Below are positions 25,081-33,831 of a DNA stretch of 64,000 nt, piece by piece. The stretch is from DATFMP01 sp035266845 (GTDB lineage Bacteria; SAR324; JACQKK01). A program made the position numbers and the translations under genes. Below the pieces are notes generated by a model. It did no database searches, was not told where the DNA came from, and saw only the letters and a list, made by a program, of their open reading frames with translations. How positions within the stretch are numbered: position 1 is the first letter of the stretch; every line of letters starts with the position of its first letter. The stretch is taken from positions 7,814-71,813 of the forward strand of contig DATFMP010000001.1 in assembly GCA_035266845.1 (NCBI GenBank), read 5' to 3'.

Positions 25081-26259
25081 CTACCGTCCGTCCGGCGCGA
25101 ACCCGTTGGCGGCCAGGATGCGCTCCTGGTAGTGGGCGAGGCTGCCGAAGGACAGGGCGAGGGTCTTGGCGCGCTTGGCGAAGAGCTGCAGGTCGTGCTC
25201 CTCGGTGACGGCGATGGCACCGTGCACCTGCGTGCCGTGGCGGATCACGAGGTCGTAGCTCTCGATGGCCGTCGCGCGTGTCATGGCCAGGGCCAGCGCG
25301 GGATCGGCGCCGCTCTGCTCCGGGGGCACGTCCAGCACCCAGGCGGCCCAGGTGGCCGCGGCGCGCAGGTTCTCCACGGCAAAGAGCATGTCCGCACACT
25401 TGTGCTTCACGGCTTGGTAGGTGCCGATGGGATGGCCGAAGGCCGTGCGCAGGCCCGCGTATTCCACGGTCATCTCCATCACGCGCTGCGCGCCCCCCAG
25501 CGCATCGAAGGCCAGCGCCAGGTCCAGCAGCGCCTCCACGGGGGCCAGCGCGGGACTCTGGACGTCGGGCGAATTGCCCGCGGCGGCATCCAGGTGCCGG
25601 TCACGGGGCACGCGCGCGCCGGTCAGGCGCAGGGAGGCCTGCTGCCAGCCGCTCTCCAGCGTGGCCAGCGGCGTGATCTCCACGCCGGGCGCGTCCGCAT
25701 CCAGCAGGAAGAGCTGCAGGCCCTCCGCGATGCGCTTGGGCAGTCCCAGCACGGCGGCCACCACCACCTGGTCCGCCTCGGCCAGACCCAGCACGGCCAG
25801 CTTCTCGCCGAAGAGCAGGTAGCCGTCGTCCTGCTCGTCCGCATAGAAGCGGCCCCCCAGACGGTCGAAGCGCCCGCCCTCGCCGCTGCGAGCCAGGGCC
25901 AGCCGCCGCTCGCCGCGTGCCACGGAGGGCAGCACCTCGCGCTGCAGGGCCTCGGGCGCGGCCAGCGTGAGGGCACGGGCGGCCGCCAGCGTGCCCAGAT
26001 AGCCGCCGGGCAGCAGGCCACGGCCCATTTCCTCCACGATGCGGCTGAGATCCGTGTGCCCCAGCCCCTGGCCGCCGAAGCGCTCCGGAATCAGCGCGCC
26101 CAGCCAGCCCAGCTCGGCCATGCGCTTCCACACGGCGGGCTCCAGGCCCGCGCGGTCGCTCCAAGCCTTGCGCACGCGCTCCAGGGGGCACTCGCGCTCA
26201 AAAAACTCGCGCGCCTGCTGCCCGATGAGCTGCTGCTCTTCGCTGTAGGTGAGGTCCAT
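25081..26259 (-). CDS. acyl-CoA dehydrogenase, smaller subunit-like
   Basis: A 392-residue acyl-CoA dehydrogenase-family flavoprotein. The N-terminal helical domain (MDLTYSEEQQLIGQQAREFF), the ELGWLGALIPERFGGQGLG turn and the C-terminal helices (TAFGHPIGTYQAVKHKCADM; HGAIAVTEEHDLQLFAKRA) are all recognisable. The middle beta domain is less conserved than usual. It lies 11 nt after the companion gene at 26271-27497. Adjacent unequal pairs of this type form alpha2beta2 dehydrogenases acting on bulky CoA thioesters, for example in actinobacterial steroid degradation. That partnership is inferred here. The substrate is not predictable. Confidence 0.9.
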   Translation of the reverse strand: MDLTYSEEQQLIGQQAREFFERECPLERVRKAWSDRAGLEPAVWKRMAELGWLGALIPERFGGQGLGHTDLSRIVEEMGRGLLPGGYLGTLAAARALTLAAPEALQREVLPSVARGERRLALARSGEGGRFDRLGGRFYADEQDDGYLLFGEKLAVLGLAEADQVVVAAVLGLPKRIAEGLQLFLLDADAPGVEITPLATLESGWQQASLRLTGARVPRDRHLDAAAGNSPDVQSPALAPVEALLDLALAFDALGGAQRVMEMTVEYAGLRTAFGHPIGTYQAVKHKCADMLFAVENLRAAATWAAWVLDVPPEQSGADPALALAMTRATAIESYDLVIRHGTQVHGAIAVTEEHDLQLFAKRAKTLALSFGSLAHYQERILAANGFAPDGR

Positions 26260-26270
26260 GGGGCTCCGGC

Positions 26271-27497
26271 TCAGCGGGCGGGCGGCTGGGGCGCCGCGGC
26301 GATGGCACGGCCGGCGTCCTTGGGCAGCCCCAGGATGCGCTCGGCCAGGATGTTGCGCAGGATCTCGCTGCTGCCCGCCTCCAGCGTGTTGCCGAAGCTG
26401 CGCAGCCAGTTGCGCGGGAAGAAGCCGTCTTCCGGAACGGCCTCGTCGCCGCCCAGCAGCGCCCCCACGGGGCCCAGCACCTCCAGGGTCAGCGCTGCCA
26501 GTTCCTGGTTGGTCTCGCTCCAGAGCAGCTTGACCAGCGAGCTTTCCGGCCCGGGCGGCCCGCCGCTGGCGGCGCCGTTCAGCACGCGCAGGCCCTGCAG
26601 CTCCATCAGGCGCACGCGCGTGAGCATGCGGGCCAGCCGGGCGCGGTACTCGCCCTGCCCGGGCAGCGCGGCCTCGCCGCCCAGCACGTCGCGGATGGCG
26701 GTCACGCAGCGCTGAATCCAGGGGCGGAACAGCACGTGGATGTTCGAGGTGCCGCGCTCCAGCATCAGGGTGGCCATGGCCACCTGCCAGCCCTGGTGCA
26801 CGGCACCCACCACGTGGTCGCCCGGCACGTGCACGTTGTCCAGGAACACTTCGTTGAAGTCGTGCTCGCCATTGCTGAAGCGGATCGGGCGCACCGTGAC
26901 GCCGGGGTCCTTCATGTTCACGATGAACATGCTCAGACCCTTGTGCTTCTCCCCGCGGGGGTCGCTGCGGGCCAGGCACAGCCCGTAATCCGCGTGGTGG
27001 GCGAAGCTGGTCCAGATCTTCTGGCCGCTCAGGCGCCAGCCGTCGCCGTCCGGCTCGGCGCGCGTCTTGAGCGAAGCCAGGTCGCTGCCGCTGCCGGGCT
27101 CGGAGAAGAGCTGGCACCACACGTGCTCGCCGCGCACGGCCGGGGGCAGGTAGGTGCGCTTCTGCGCCTCGCTGCCCGCGTGCAGCACGGTGGGCAGGCA
27201 GATGCCGAAGCCCACCACGTTGATGGTGGGCGCCACGCCCAGCGTGTCGATCTCTTCGGAGACGATGTAGTGCTCCACAGGGCCCAGGCCGGCGCCACCG
27301 TAGGCCTCGGGCCACATCACGCAGGCCAGCTTGGCGTCCGCGCGCATGCGCTGCCAGGTGCTGTAGCGATCCCGCACCTTCTCCGGCGGCTCGGGCCGCC
27401 TGCGGGGCGGCTTCGGGGCGCGGGGCAGGTTCTCGCGCACCCAGGCGCGCACCTGCTCGCGGTAGGCCTGCTGCTCGGGGCTGAGATTGAAGTCCAT
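26271..27497 (-). CDS. acyl-CoA dehydrogenase, larger subunit-like
   Basis: A 408-residue acyl-CoA dehydrogenase-family protein. Conserved parts are VMWPEAYGGAGLGPVEHYIV, the FAD/substrate region CQLFSEPGSGSDLASLKTRA, GQKIWTSFAHHADYG and the C-terminal AGSSEILRNILAERILGLP. The position of the classical catalytic Glu (YEGT in medium-chain enzymes) is occupied by Ala in EAGSSEI, as in the heterotetrameric FadE branch. ATG 27497 opens the family N-terminus MDFNLSPEQQAYREQV. It is the first of two dehydrogenase genes 11 nt apart. No thiolase, hydratase or CoA ligase accompanies them in the window. Confidence 0.92.
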   Translation of the reverse strand: MDFNLSPEQQAYREQVRAWVRENLPRAPKPPRRRPEPPEKVRDRYSTWQRMRADAKLACVMWPEAYGGAGLGPVEHYIVSEEIDTLGVAPTINVVGFGICLPTVLHAGSEAQKRTYLPPAVRGEHVWCQLFSEPGSGSDLASLKTRAEPDGDGWRLSGQKIWTSFAHHADYGLCLARSDPRGEKHKGLSMFIVNMKDPGVTVRPIRFSNGEHDFNEVFLDNVHVPGDHVVGAVHQGWQVAMATLMLERGTSNIHVLFRPWIQRCVTAIRDVLGGEAALPGQGEYRARLARMLTRVRLMELQGLRVLNGAASGGPPGPESSLVKLLWSETNQELAALTLEVLGPVGALLGGDEAVPEDGFFPRNWLRSFGNTLEAGSSEILRNILAERILGLPKDAGRAIAAAPQPPAR

Positions 27498-27759
27498 GGC
27501 TACGCTCCGGGGCTGCGGGTGCCGGCCGCGGGCGCTCCCCTGCAGCGGCTGGGTGCCGCCAGGGCGCGCGCCGGGCCTCGACCCGCGCCATGATAGCCGC
27601 AGCCCCGCCGCGATGTAAATGCGGGCTGAGGCCGCGTGGGGCGCGGCGTCCCGGCGCGGTGAAAGAAATGCGCCGCCAGCGGTGTAACACACCTTGGTCC
27701 TTGCGACCCGGCGGCAATTGCCGTCAACTTACGAATCCGATCGATCATCTGGAGAACCC

Positions 27760-28371
27760 ATGCACTGGATCCGTCTCTGGCCCCTCACCGTGGCCGTGCT
27801 GCTGCTGATCCCCGGGCGTGGTCCGGCCCTCCACGCTGCGGAGCAGAACGCCGCCCATCCGCCGCACAACATGGCCGGCATGCATGGGTCAGCGCCTGCG
27901 CCCAGCCAAATGGCCATGCCCACGGAAGGCGGTCAGAGCGCATTCGCCGCCATCCAGGAGATCGTGGCGTTGCTGGAGGCAGACCCGGCCACCGACTGGA
28001 GTCGGGTGGACATCGAGGCCCTGCACCAGCACCTGATCGACATGAGCGAGCTGACCCTGCATGCGCAGGTGAGCACGCGGGAGATTCCCGGCGGCTTCGC
28101 GGCGGACGTGACGGGCCAGGGGCGGGCCCTGGACGCCATTCGCCGCATGGTGCCGACGCACGTGCAGTTCGTGGACGGCTACCGCGGCTGGTCGGTGCAG
28201 GCGGAGCCCATCGAGCACGGCTACCGGCTGGCCGCCACGGCGGCGAACGCTGCCGAAGCGGTGCACCTGCGCGGGCTGGGCTTCATCGGCGTGATGGCGT
28301 CGCAGGCGCACCACCAGGCCCATCACTGGATGATCGCCACCGGCCGGCCGATGGGCGACACGCACCCGTAG
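27760..28371 (+). CDS. exported His/Met-rich hypothetical protein
   Basis: A 203-residue protein with a signal peptide (MHWIRLWPLTVAVLLLIPG, cleavage near ALHAAEQ), then a His/Met-rich stretch (HPPHNMAGMHG) that could bind copper or another soft metal. The mature domain ends in GLGFIGVMASQAHHQAHHW, dense in His. I do not recognise a named family. ATG 27760 follows a GGAGAA ribosome site. A DedA-type gene starts 43 nt after its stop, probably in the same operon. Metal binding is an inference from composition only. Confidence 0.75.
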   Translation: MHWIRLWPLTVAVLLLIPGRGPALHAAEQNAAHPPHNMAGMHGSAPAPSQMAMPTEGGQSAFAAIQEIVALLEADPATDWSRVDIEALHQHLIDMSELTLHAQVSTREIPGGFAADVTGQGRALDAIRRMVPTHVQFVDGYRGWSVQAEPIEHGYRLAATAANAAEAVHLRGLGFIGVMASQAHHQAHHWMIATGRPMGDTHP

Positions 28372-28414
28372 CGAGGGCCGGAACGATGCACACCGAACCC
28401 AGCGGGAGGCCATT

Positions 28415-29398
28415 GTGACCGCGACCCGTTCCCGCTGGGTGCGCAGGGGCACGGTGATGTTGTGCGGGGTCGCACTGCTCTCCAGTGCCGCCTTCGCCAC
28501 CCGTTCCTACCGCACCCTGCTGTTGCTGCGCGCCGCCTATCGGGTGGAGGCGCCGGACCTGAGCCAAGTGCGTCCCTGGATGACGCTGGGCTACGTCGCC
28601 CGGTTGTATGGCGCCTCCGAGGCGGCCCTGCTCGATCGCCTGGGTATGCCCGCGGAAACGCCTTCGGGCACGACGCTCAAGACCCTTGCACAGCAGCAGG
28701 GACTGACCCCGTTCCAGTACCTCCAGCGCGTCCAGCAGGCGGTTGCCGCCGTGCAACCCGATGCGGCGATCCGTGGCGGTGCCGAGCGAGCGGGCTGGTG
28801 GGGCGCCTTTGGAGACGCCCTGTTGGCCGCGCTGCTGGTCTACGGTTACCCCGCGCTGGGGCTGACCCTGCTGTTGGGCTCCATCGGCGTGCCTCTGCCG
28901 GACGGGCTACTGACGGTCGTTGCGGGTTCGCTGATCGCGCAGCAGCGGATGGGTTGGTCCGCGGCGGGTGCCGTTGCAGTGGCGGCCACCGTGGGGGGCG
29001 ATCTGGTGGGCTATTACCTGGGGCGGGTGCTGAGCCGGGAGTTCCTGGAGCGCCGCGGCGGGTGGCTGGGTTACACGCCCGCGCGCCGGCAGCGCGTGGA
29101 GGGGCTGTTCCGGCGCTGGGGCCTGGTGAGCGTGCTGCTCTCGCGGACCCTGGTCTCCACCGTGAGCCCGGTGGTGAACCTCGCGGCCGGGGCCAGCGGG
29201 TATCGCCTCTACGCGTTCGCGTCGGCCGTCGTCGTGGGCCGCGTCCTGTGGACGGGCGCCTACCTGGGACTGGGCTTCGGGGTGGGTGGCGCGCTGGAGG
29301 CGGCCGCCGGCTTCCTGCAGAACCTGACGGGGCTGCTGGTGTCGCTGGCGGTGCTGCTGTGGGCCGGGCGGCTCGTGCTAGGGCGCAGCACGGCCTGA
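28415..29398 (+). CDS. DedA/VTT-family membrane protein with N-terminal periplasmic extension
   Basis: A 327-residue inner-membrane protein. The C-terminal 190 residues form a VTT (SNARE-associated/DedA) domain: GSIGVPLPDGLLTVVAGSLI, GGDLVGYYLGRVLSREFLER, and the RRWGLVSVLLSRTLVSTVSP and NLAAGASGYRLYAF loops. DedA proteins are implicated in lipid-carrier or phospholipid flipping. Before it are one membrane segment and a helical domain (about 45-110; MTLGYVARLYGASEAALLDR) not found in ordinary DedA. The start is GTG 28415 with GGGAGG 7 nt upstream. It is 43 nt downstream of the His/Met-rich exported protein and probably works with it. Confidence 0.85.
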   Translation: MTATRSRWVRRGTVMLCGVALLSSAAFATRSYRTLLLLRAAYRVEAPDLSQVRPWMTLGYVARLYGASEAALLDRLGMPAETPSGTTLKTLAQQQGLTPFQYLQRVQQAVAAVQPDAAIRGGAERAGWWGAFGDALLAALLVYGYPALGLTLLLGSIGVPLPDGLLTVVAGSLIAQQRMGWSAAGAVAVAATVGGDLVGYYLGRVLSREFLERRGGWLGYTPARRQRVEGLFRRWGLVSVLLSRTLVSTVSPVVNLAAGASGYRLYAFASAVVVGRVLWTGAYLGLGFGVGGALEAAAGFLQNLTGLLVSLAVLLWAGRLVLGRSTA

Positions 29399-29417
29399 CG
29401 GTCGGCCGGCGTGGACA

Positions 29418-30812
29418 CTAGAAGTACCATTGCGCGCGCAACTCGGCCCGGCGGGCGTAGGGCTTCTCGGCGAACTCGGTGTAGGGATCGCCCTGGAACC
29501 AGAGCAGGCGGGCGCGCACGTCCACGTTGGTGATGCCGGTGTAGCTCAGCTCGGCGGTGACCATGCGGCTGTGGTCATCCAGGTTTGCGATGGCGATCAC
29601 GCCGGGCGTCACGTAGAGCCAGCCGAACGGCTCCTTCTGGCTCAGGCGCAGGTAGCCGTAACGGCGGCCGGGATTGGGCCGGCCATAGGCGCCCTGCAGC
29701 AGCGCGGCGGCCTGATCCAGCGGCAGGTGGCTGCCGCCGCTCTCGAACGCGTTCCAGGCGTCGTCCACGAAGCGATAGTACGTCGCCAGCTCATCCTTTG
29801 TGTAGCCCGCGCCGTTGAAGTAGACCTCGGCGATCGTGGTGAGGTCGAAGCTGGTGAGGTAGCGCACGCCCAGCAGCCAAGCGGTGGCGCTGCCGGTCTC
29901 CGTGACCACACCGCCGCCGGACTGCAGCACAGGCCTCTGCACCTCGGAGAGCCGCGCCCACTCCCCGTGCACTTCCACGTTGCTGCCCAGGTTGCGGGAG
30001 AAGTCCAGGCCGAAGCGTGAGGTGCGCGTGCCGCCGCCCAGGGCGACCAGGTCCACGTCCGTATCCCAGGCCAGCAGGGTGAGCTTGCCTGCCACATTGA
30101 CCGATTTCTCCGCGCCGAAGTCCGTGTTCAGGCGCTCGCTCACGGGCAGCAGCACCAGCGTGAAGGCGGCGTTGCGCAGGTCGCCCGCGAAGCTGCGGAT
30201 GACCTCCGCGCGAGCCATCACGAAGCCTTCCTGCGAAAGGTCGGGGTCGTTGGGGTCCTTGGGGCGGTCCACGAAGGCCACCGGATTCCACGCGTAGCCC
30301 TTGCCCCACTTGGTCACGCGCTTGCCCAGCTCCACCGTGGAGGTGGCGCTGGGCTTGGCGGCCAGGTAGGCCTCCTGCGTCACGAGGTCGCTTTCGCTGC
30401 CCAACTCGTCGCGTGTGCCCGCGCCCTGAACGCGGAAGTTGAAGGAGAGCCAGGAGCCGGCGTAGCCGCCTTCGAGCTGCAGCTTGGCGCCGTAGTTGTG
30501 CAGCACGGCGGGCTGCTCGGTCTCGGGGATCGTGAGGTGATACAGCGCGCCGTCCGGATTCATCGTCAGGCGCCACGCGTCCAGCTCGGCGAAGCCGCCC
30601 AGCCGGAACGGCGACTTCTCGAACTCGGAGACGTCGAACGACGTGTCGGGGGACTGCGCCTGGATTGGTGCCGCGGCCAGCAGCAGCGCCGCCAGCCCCA
30701 AACCCAGTGCCCGCAGCGCGCGACCCTCCGGGACGCGGATCAGCCAGCCAGCGGGTCTCGGGAATGCCCCGGTGGTGCGCGGCGTGGCCATGGGCGCATT
30801 ACCGGAGCTCAT
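29418..30812 (-). CDS. outer-membrane beta-barrel of the ABC/LolA-like module
   Basis: A protein of up to 464 residues with a leader (ALGLGLAALLLAAAPIQAQS) and a mature chain of alternating strands ending RAELRAQWYF, a terminal Phe typical of outer-membrane barrels. It carries GKRVTKWGKGYAWNPVAFVD, which parallels the GRQIVVWGK signature of the DUF1302 protein at 14235. The stop of the LolA-like gene lies within its first codons (overlap 14 nt if ATG 30812 is used; ATG 30791 is an alternative). It is the last gene of a four-gene operon: ATPase, permease, carrier, barrel. Likely the exit or acceptor in the outer membrane. Cargo unknown. Confidence 0.8.
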   Translation of the reverse strand: MSSGNAPMATPRTTGAFPRPAGWLIRVPEGRALRALGLGLAALLLAAAPIQAQSPDTSFDVSEFEKSPFRLGGFAELDAWRLTMNPDGALYHLTIPETEQPAVLHNYGAKLQLEGGYAGSWLSFNFRVQGAGTRDELGSESDLVTQEAYLAAKPSATSTVELGKRVTKWGKGYAWNPVAFVDRPKDPNDPDLSQEGFVMARAEVIRSFAGDLRNAAFTLVLLPVSERLNTDFGAEKSVNVAGKLTLLAWDTDVDLVALGGGTRTSRFGLDFSRNLGSNVEVHGEWARLSEVQRPVLQSGGGVVTETGSATAWLLGVRYLTSFDLTTIAEVYFNGAGYTKDELATYYRFVDDAWNAFESGGSHLPLDQAAALLQGAYGRPNPGRRYGYLRLSQKEPFGWLYVTPGVIAIANLDDHSRMVTAELSYTGITNVDVRARLLWFQGDPYTEFAEKPYARRAELRAQWYF

Positions 30813-31590
30813 CCGCCCGGGCCATGTAACTCAGCGTGAAGACCTCGTCGGTGAGCTTGCGAGGCTTTACCTTGGCCCAGATCAGCAAGGACTTGTAGCC
30901 TTTGTAGAGCGGGCTGTCCGTTTCCACCACGGAGGGACGCAGCACGCCGTCGCCCAGGTCCTTCACATCCTTATAGTACAGGGTCTTGATGAGCAGGCCG
31001 CTGGCCGCGTAGGCCTCGATGCGGGTGGGCACCTTCAGCTTGGGGTCCACCCACATCTTCAGGCGGTCGTAGGCCACGGCGCCTGTCTTGGCCTTCAGCG
31101 ACAGCACGTAGGCCTTGCCGTCCTGCTGCACCGCCTCCGCGTTGTATTCCACGGAGAAGTCCAGCCGCAGGATGTCCGCGTTGTTGAACACACCGCCCAC
31201 CACCGATTGCAGGCTGGTGATGCGGATGGGCTTGGCGACGGCTGGGATGTAGAGCCACATGTTGTCGCCCAGCCGCAGGGTGCTGCGCCCCTTCTCGCTG
31301 GCCGGGGCCAGGAACAGCGCCAGCACCTTGTCCTGGCCCTTCTTCACCGAGTACAGCACGAACTCCTTGCGCGATCCGTCCGGCTCGATGTTGACGAGCT
31401 TGCGGTACATCTCGAAGGATTCCGGCTGCAGGTTGCGGTCCACCTCGCGCAGCAGGGTCTGGCCATCCGGCAGCGCGCCGAAGCTGCGCCCGGGCAGCAG
31501 TGCCAGCGCCAGCAGGGCCAGCAGCAGATTCAGCCCCAGCAGCGCTGCGCGCGGAGGTGCCAAGCGAAAAGCGGTCGTCTGGTGAGACAT
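30799..31590 (-). CDS. LolA-like outer-membrane lipoprotein-sorting protein
   Basis: A 263-residue exported protein with a signal peptide (ALLGLNLLLALLALALLPG, cleavage near SFGALPD). The mature part matches the LolA-like family: VLALFLAPASEKGRSTLRL, DNMWLYIPAVAKPIRITSL, GGVFNNADILRLDF and a DRLKMWVDPKLKVPTRIEAY strand pair. It is homologous to the carrier at 16571-17431. ATG 31590 (MSHQTTAF) is chosen because upstream residues resemble non-coding sequence. It follows the FtsX permease by 55 nt and overlaps the barrel gene, so it is a likely periplasmic shuttle between them. Confidence 0.87.
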   Translation of the reverse strand: MSHQTTAFRLAPPRAALLGLNLLLALLALALLPGRSFGALPDGQTLLREVDRNLQPESFEMYRKLVNIEPDGSRKEFVLYSVKKGQDKVLALFLAPASEKGRSTLRLGDNMWLYIPAVAKPIRITSLQSVVGGVFNNADILRLDFSVEYNAEAVQQDGKAYVLSLKAKTGAVAYDRLKMWVDPKLKVPTRIEAYAASGLLIKTLYYKDVKDLGDGVLRPSVVETDSPLYKGYKSLLIWAKVKPRKLTDEVFTLSYMARADELR

Positions 31591-31645
31591 GGCGTGCCTT
31601 GCCTCTGGATCGGGGAAGGCCGGGCCCACTGGGGTGAGCGCCGGC

Positions 31646-32893
31646 TCAGACGTGGTGCAGGGCCTTGATGGGGTCCATGCGCGAGGCCCGCAGCGCCGGC
31701 TGCAGGCTGGCCAGCACGGCCGCCGCCACGGCCAGCGCGCTGATGAACAGCACGTCGCCGGCGGCGATGGTGGGCGCGAGCACCAGCTTGTCTTGCATGC
31801 CGAAGGCGAACGTGAGCTTGGCCAGGTTCAGCCCCCACAGAGCCGCCAGGCTGATGACCGTGCCCACCGCCGTGCCCAGCAGGCCCAGCAGCAGGCCCTC
31901 CGTTACGAACAGCCACAGGATGCGCACGGGCTGCGTGCCGATGGCGGCCATGGTGCCGATCTCACGCACGCGCTCGAACACGGCCATCATCATCACGTTC
32001 ATGATGCTGATGAGCACGATGCCGATGAGCATGACCTGGATGAAAACGTTCAGCAGATCGATCATGCGGGCGATGTTCACGAACGGCGAGAGCGCCTCCC
32101 AGGTGTGCACCTCGAAGATGGGCTGGCCCTGTGCGTTCACCAGCTTGCCCAGCGCCACGCTCAGGCTGGCGTATGCCGGGCGCATGTCGTCCAGCGAGCG
32201 CAGGCGGATCGCCACCTCGCTCACCTCCGGCTGCGGCAGGCGCAGGAGGGTGCGTGCGTCCTGTAGGGTGATATAGCCATCGCGACCGCCGGGACCCACG
32301 GCACTCTCCACGATGCCGCCCACGACGAACGTCTGGCCGTTCACCGAGCCCTCCTGGTTGGTGGCCACCAGCACCACCGTATCGCCCACCTTCACCTTCA
32401 TGCCGCGCGCCAGCAGCTCCGGCACCAGCAGCTGCCCCGGGGCCAGCAGCGGGCCTTCCTTGGGCCCTTCCAGCAGCCGCCCACGTAGCAGGGGCACGGT
32501 GCGGGCCTCCGCTTCCGAGTCCACGCCGACCAGGCGGATGTTCGTGGTCTCGGTGAAGTTGGAGAACAGGGCGCCGAACTTGATGCGCGGCGACCAGGCC
32601 TGCACCTGAGGCGTGGCCTTGAGCACCGCATCCAGGCGCTGCACCTGCGCCGCCGTCATGTTCAGGTTCAGCGGCAGGTTGTCGATGCTGGCCACGTAGC
32701 CCTTGCGGTGCACCTGGAGCTGACCCAGCATGGAGTCTGTGATCTGCCCCACCATGAGGTGCTTGAAGGAGCCGGCCACGCCCACGAACAGCAGCACGGC
32801 CAGGATGCCCAGCGCGATCAGCAGGGTCGTCAGCACCGTGCGTCGCTGGTAGCGCCATAGGTTGCGCGCGGCAATGCGGAAGACGTTAGCCAT
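31646..32893 (-). CDS. FtsX/MacB-family ABC permease
   Basis: A 415-residue permease with the LolC/MacB topology. TM1 lies at residues 18-42 (TVLTTLLIALGILAVLLFVG), followed by a large periplasmic domain of about 220 residues and three C-terminal segments including the conserved FERVREIGTMAAIGTQPVRI coupling region. It extracts or extrudes cargo at the periplasmic face of the inner membrane using the partner ATPase. The start overlaps the ATPase gene by 8 nt. Only one permease gene is present, so a homodimer is expected. The downstream LolA-like carrier supports a Lol-type relay; MacB-type efflux is the alternative. Confidence 0.93.
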   Translation of the reverse strand: MANVFRIAARNLWRYQRRTVLTTLLIALGILAVLLFVGVAGSFKHLMVGQITDSMLGQLQVHRKGYVASIDNLPLNLNMTAAQVQRLDAVLKATPQVQAWSPRIKFGALFSNFTETTNIRLVGVDSEAEARTVPLLRGRLLEGPKEGPLLAPGQLLVPELLARGMKVKVGDTVVLVATNQEGSVNGQTFVVGGIVESAVGPGGRDGYITLQDARTLLRLPQPEVSEVAIRLRSLDDMRPAYASLSVALGKLVNAQGQPIFEVHTWEALSPFVNIARMIDLLNVFIQVMLIGIVLISIMNVMMMAVFERVREIGTMAAIGTQPVRILWLFVTEGLLLGLLGTAVGTVISLAALWGLNLAKLTFAFGMQDKLVLAPTIAAGDVLFISALAVAAAVLASLQPALRASRMDPIKALHHV

Positions 32894-33590
32894 GGTGAGC
32901 CCCCGCTTGCGAGGTTTCCTGCGTCAGCGCGCCATCGGTGAGGGTGAAGGTGAGCTCGGCCTCTGCCATCACGCGCGGATCGTGCGTGGAGAAGATGAAC
33001 GTCGTGCCGAACTGATCCCGCATGGCGCGCATCAGGTCGATCACGCGGTGCGCGGTGGCGGAGTCCAGGTTCGCCGTCGGCTCGTCCGCCAGCACCAACT
33101 TGGGATTCGTCACCAGTGCCCGCGCCACGGCCACGCGCTGCTTCTGACCGCCGGAGAGCTGATCCGGGCGCTTGTCCGCCAGCTCCGTGATGCCCACCGC
33201 CTCCAGGATGTCCTGCACGCGCTGGCGCCGCTCGGCCGCCGGGCGGTTCTGCACCATCAACAGCGGGTACTCCACGTTCTCCGCTGCGCTGAGCACCGGG
33301 ATCAGGTTGAAGTCCTGGAACACGAAGCCCAGGTGCTCGCCGCGGAACTCCGCCGCGTGACGCCGGCTCAGGGTGGATACGTCCGTATCCACCACCCACA
33401 ACTTGCCGCCACTGGGCGGGTCCAGGGTGCCCACCATGTTCAGCAGCGTGGTCTTGCCGCTGCCGGAGGGGCCCACGAACGCCACCAGCGCGCTTGGCTC
33501 TATGGTGAAGCTGATGTCGCGAATCGCCTGCACCGCGACACCGCCCGCGTCGTAAATCTTGCTGAGGGATTCCGCCCGAACGAGACTCAT
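32886..33590 (-). CDS. ABC transporter ATPase (LolD/MacB type)
   Basis: A 234-residue nucleotide-binding subunit with Walker A GPSGSGKTT near residue 41, Q-loop VFQDFNLIP, signature LSGGQKQRVAVARAL, Walker B KLVLADEP and H-loop STHDPRV. This pattern is typical of the LolD/MacB/FtsE group that drives FtsX-type permeases. It heads the operon, overlapping the permease by 8 nt. Upstream, 33591-33831 contains a possible -10 (TACACT on the minus strand, 33665-33660) but no good -35; nothing else is seen there. Confidence 0.96.
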   Translation of the reverse strand: MSLVRAESLSKIYDAGGVAVQAIRDISFTIEPSALVAFVGPSGSGKTTLLNMVGTLDPPSGGKLWVVDTDVSTLSRRHAAEFRGEHLGFVFQDFNLIPVLSAAENVEYPLLMVQNRPAAERRQRVQDILEAVGITELADKRPDQLSGGQKQRVAVARALVTNPKLVLADEPTANLDSATAHRVIDLMRAMRDQFGTTFIFSTHDPRVMAEAELTFTLTDGALTQETSQAGAHHG

Positions 33591-33831
33591 GGCTCACCAC
33601 ACCGTGAAGGAGTGCCGGCCCGCGGAAAAATCCCGCCCGGCCGAGTTGCCATCCGCCTCCAGTGTACCCTGTCCTACCGTCGGAAAATGTAACTAGGTCA
33701 TCGAGCCCCATAGACCCGTCACGGGCGGACATGGGCGTCCTCACCGACAGAGACTTGCGGCCCGCTTTAAGGATACCCCAGGCGTTGCACCTTGCCCACC
33801 ACCCGGGCCGTCCGGCCCGTCCGACTGCAGC

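Noticed and set aside
27681..27693. GGTGT-AAC-ACACC dyad upstream of the acyl-CoA dehydrogenase genes as an operator
   Set aside because: Arms are only 5 bp, no regulator is adjacent and it lies 184 nt from the start codon; too weak to call.
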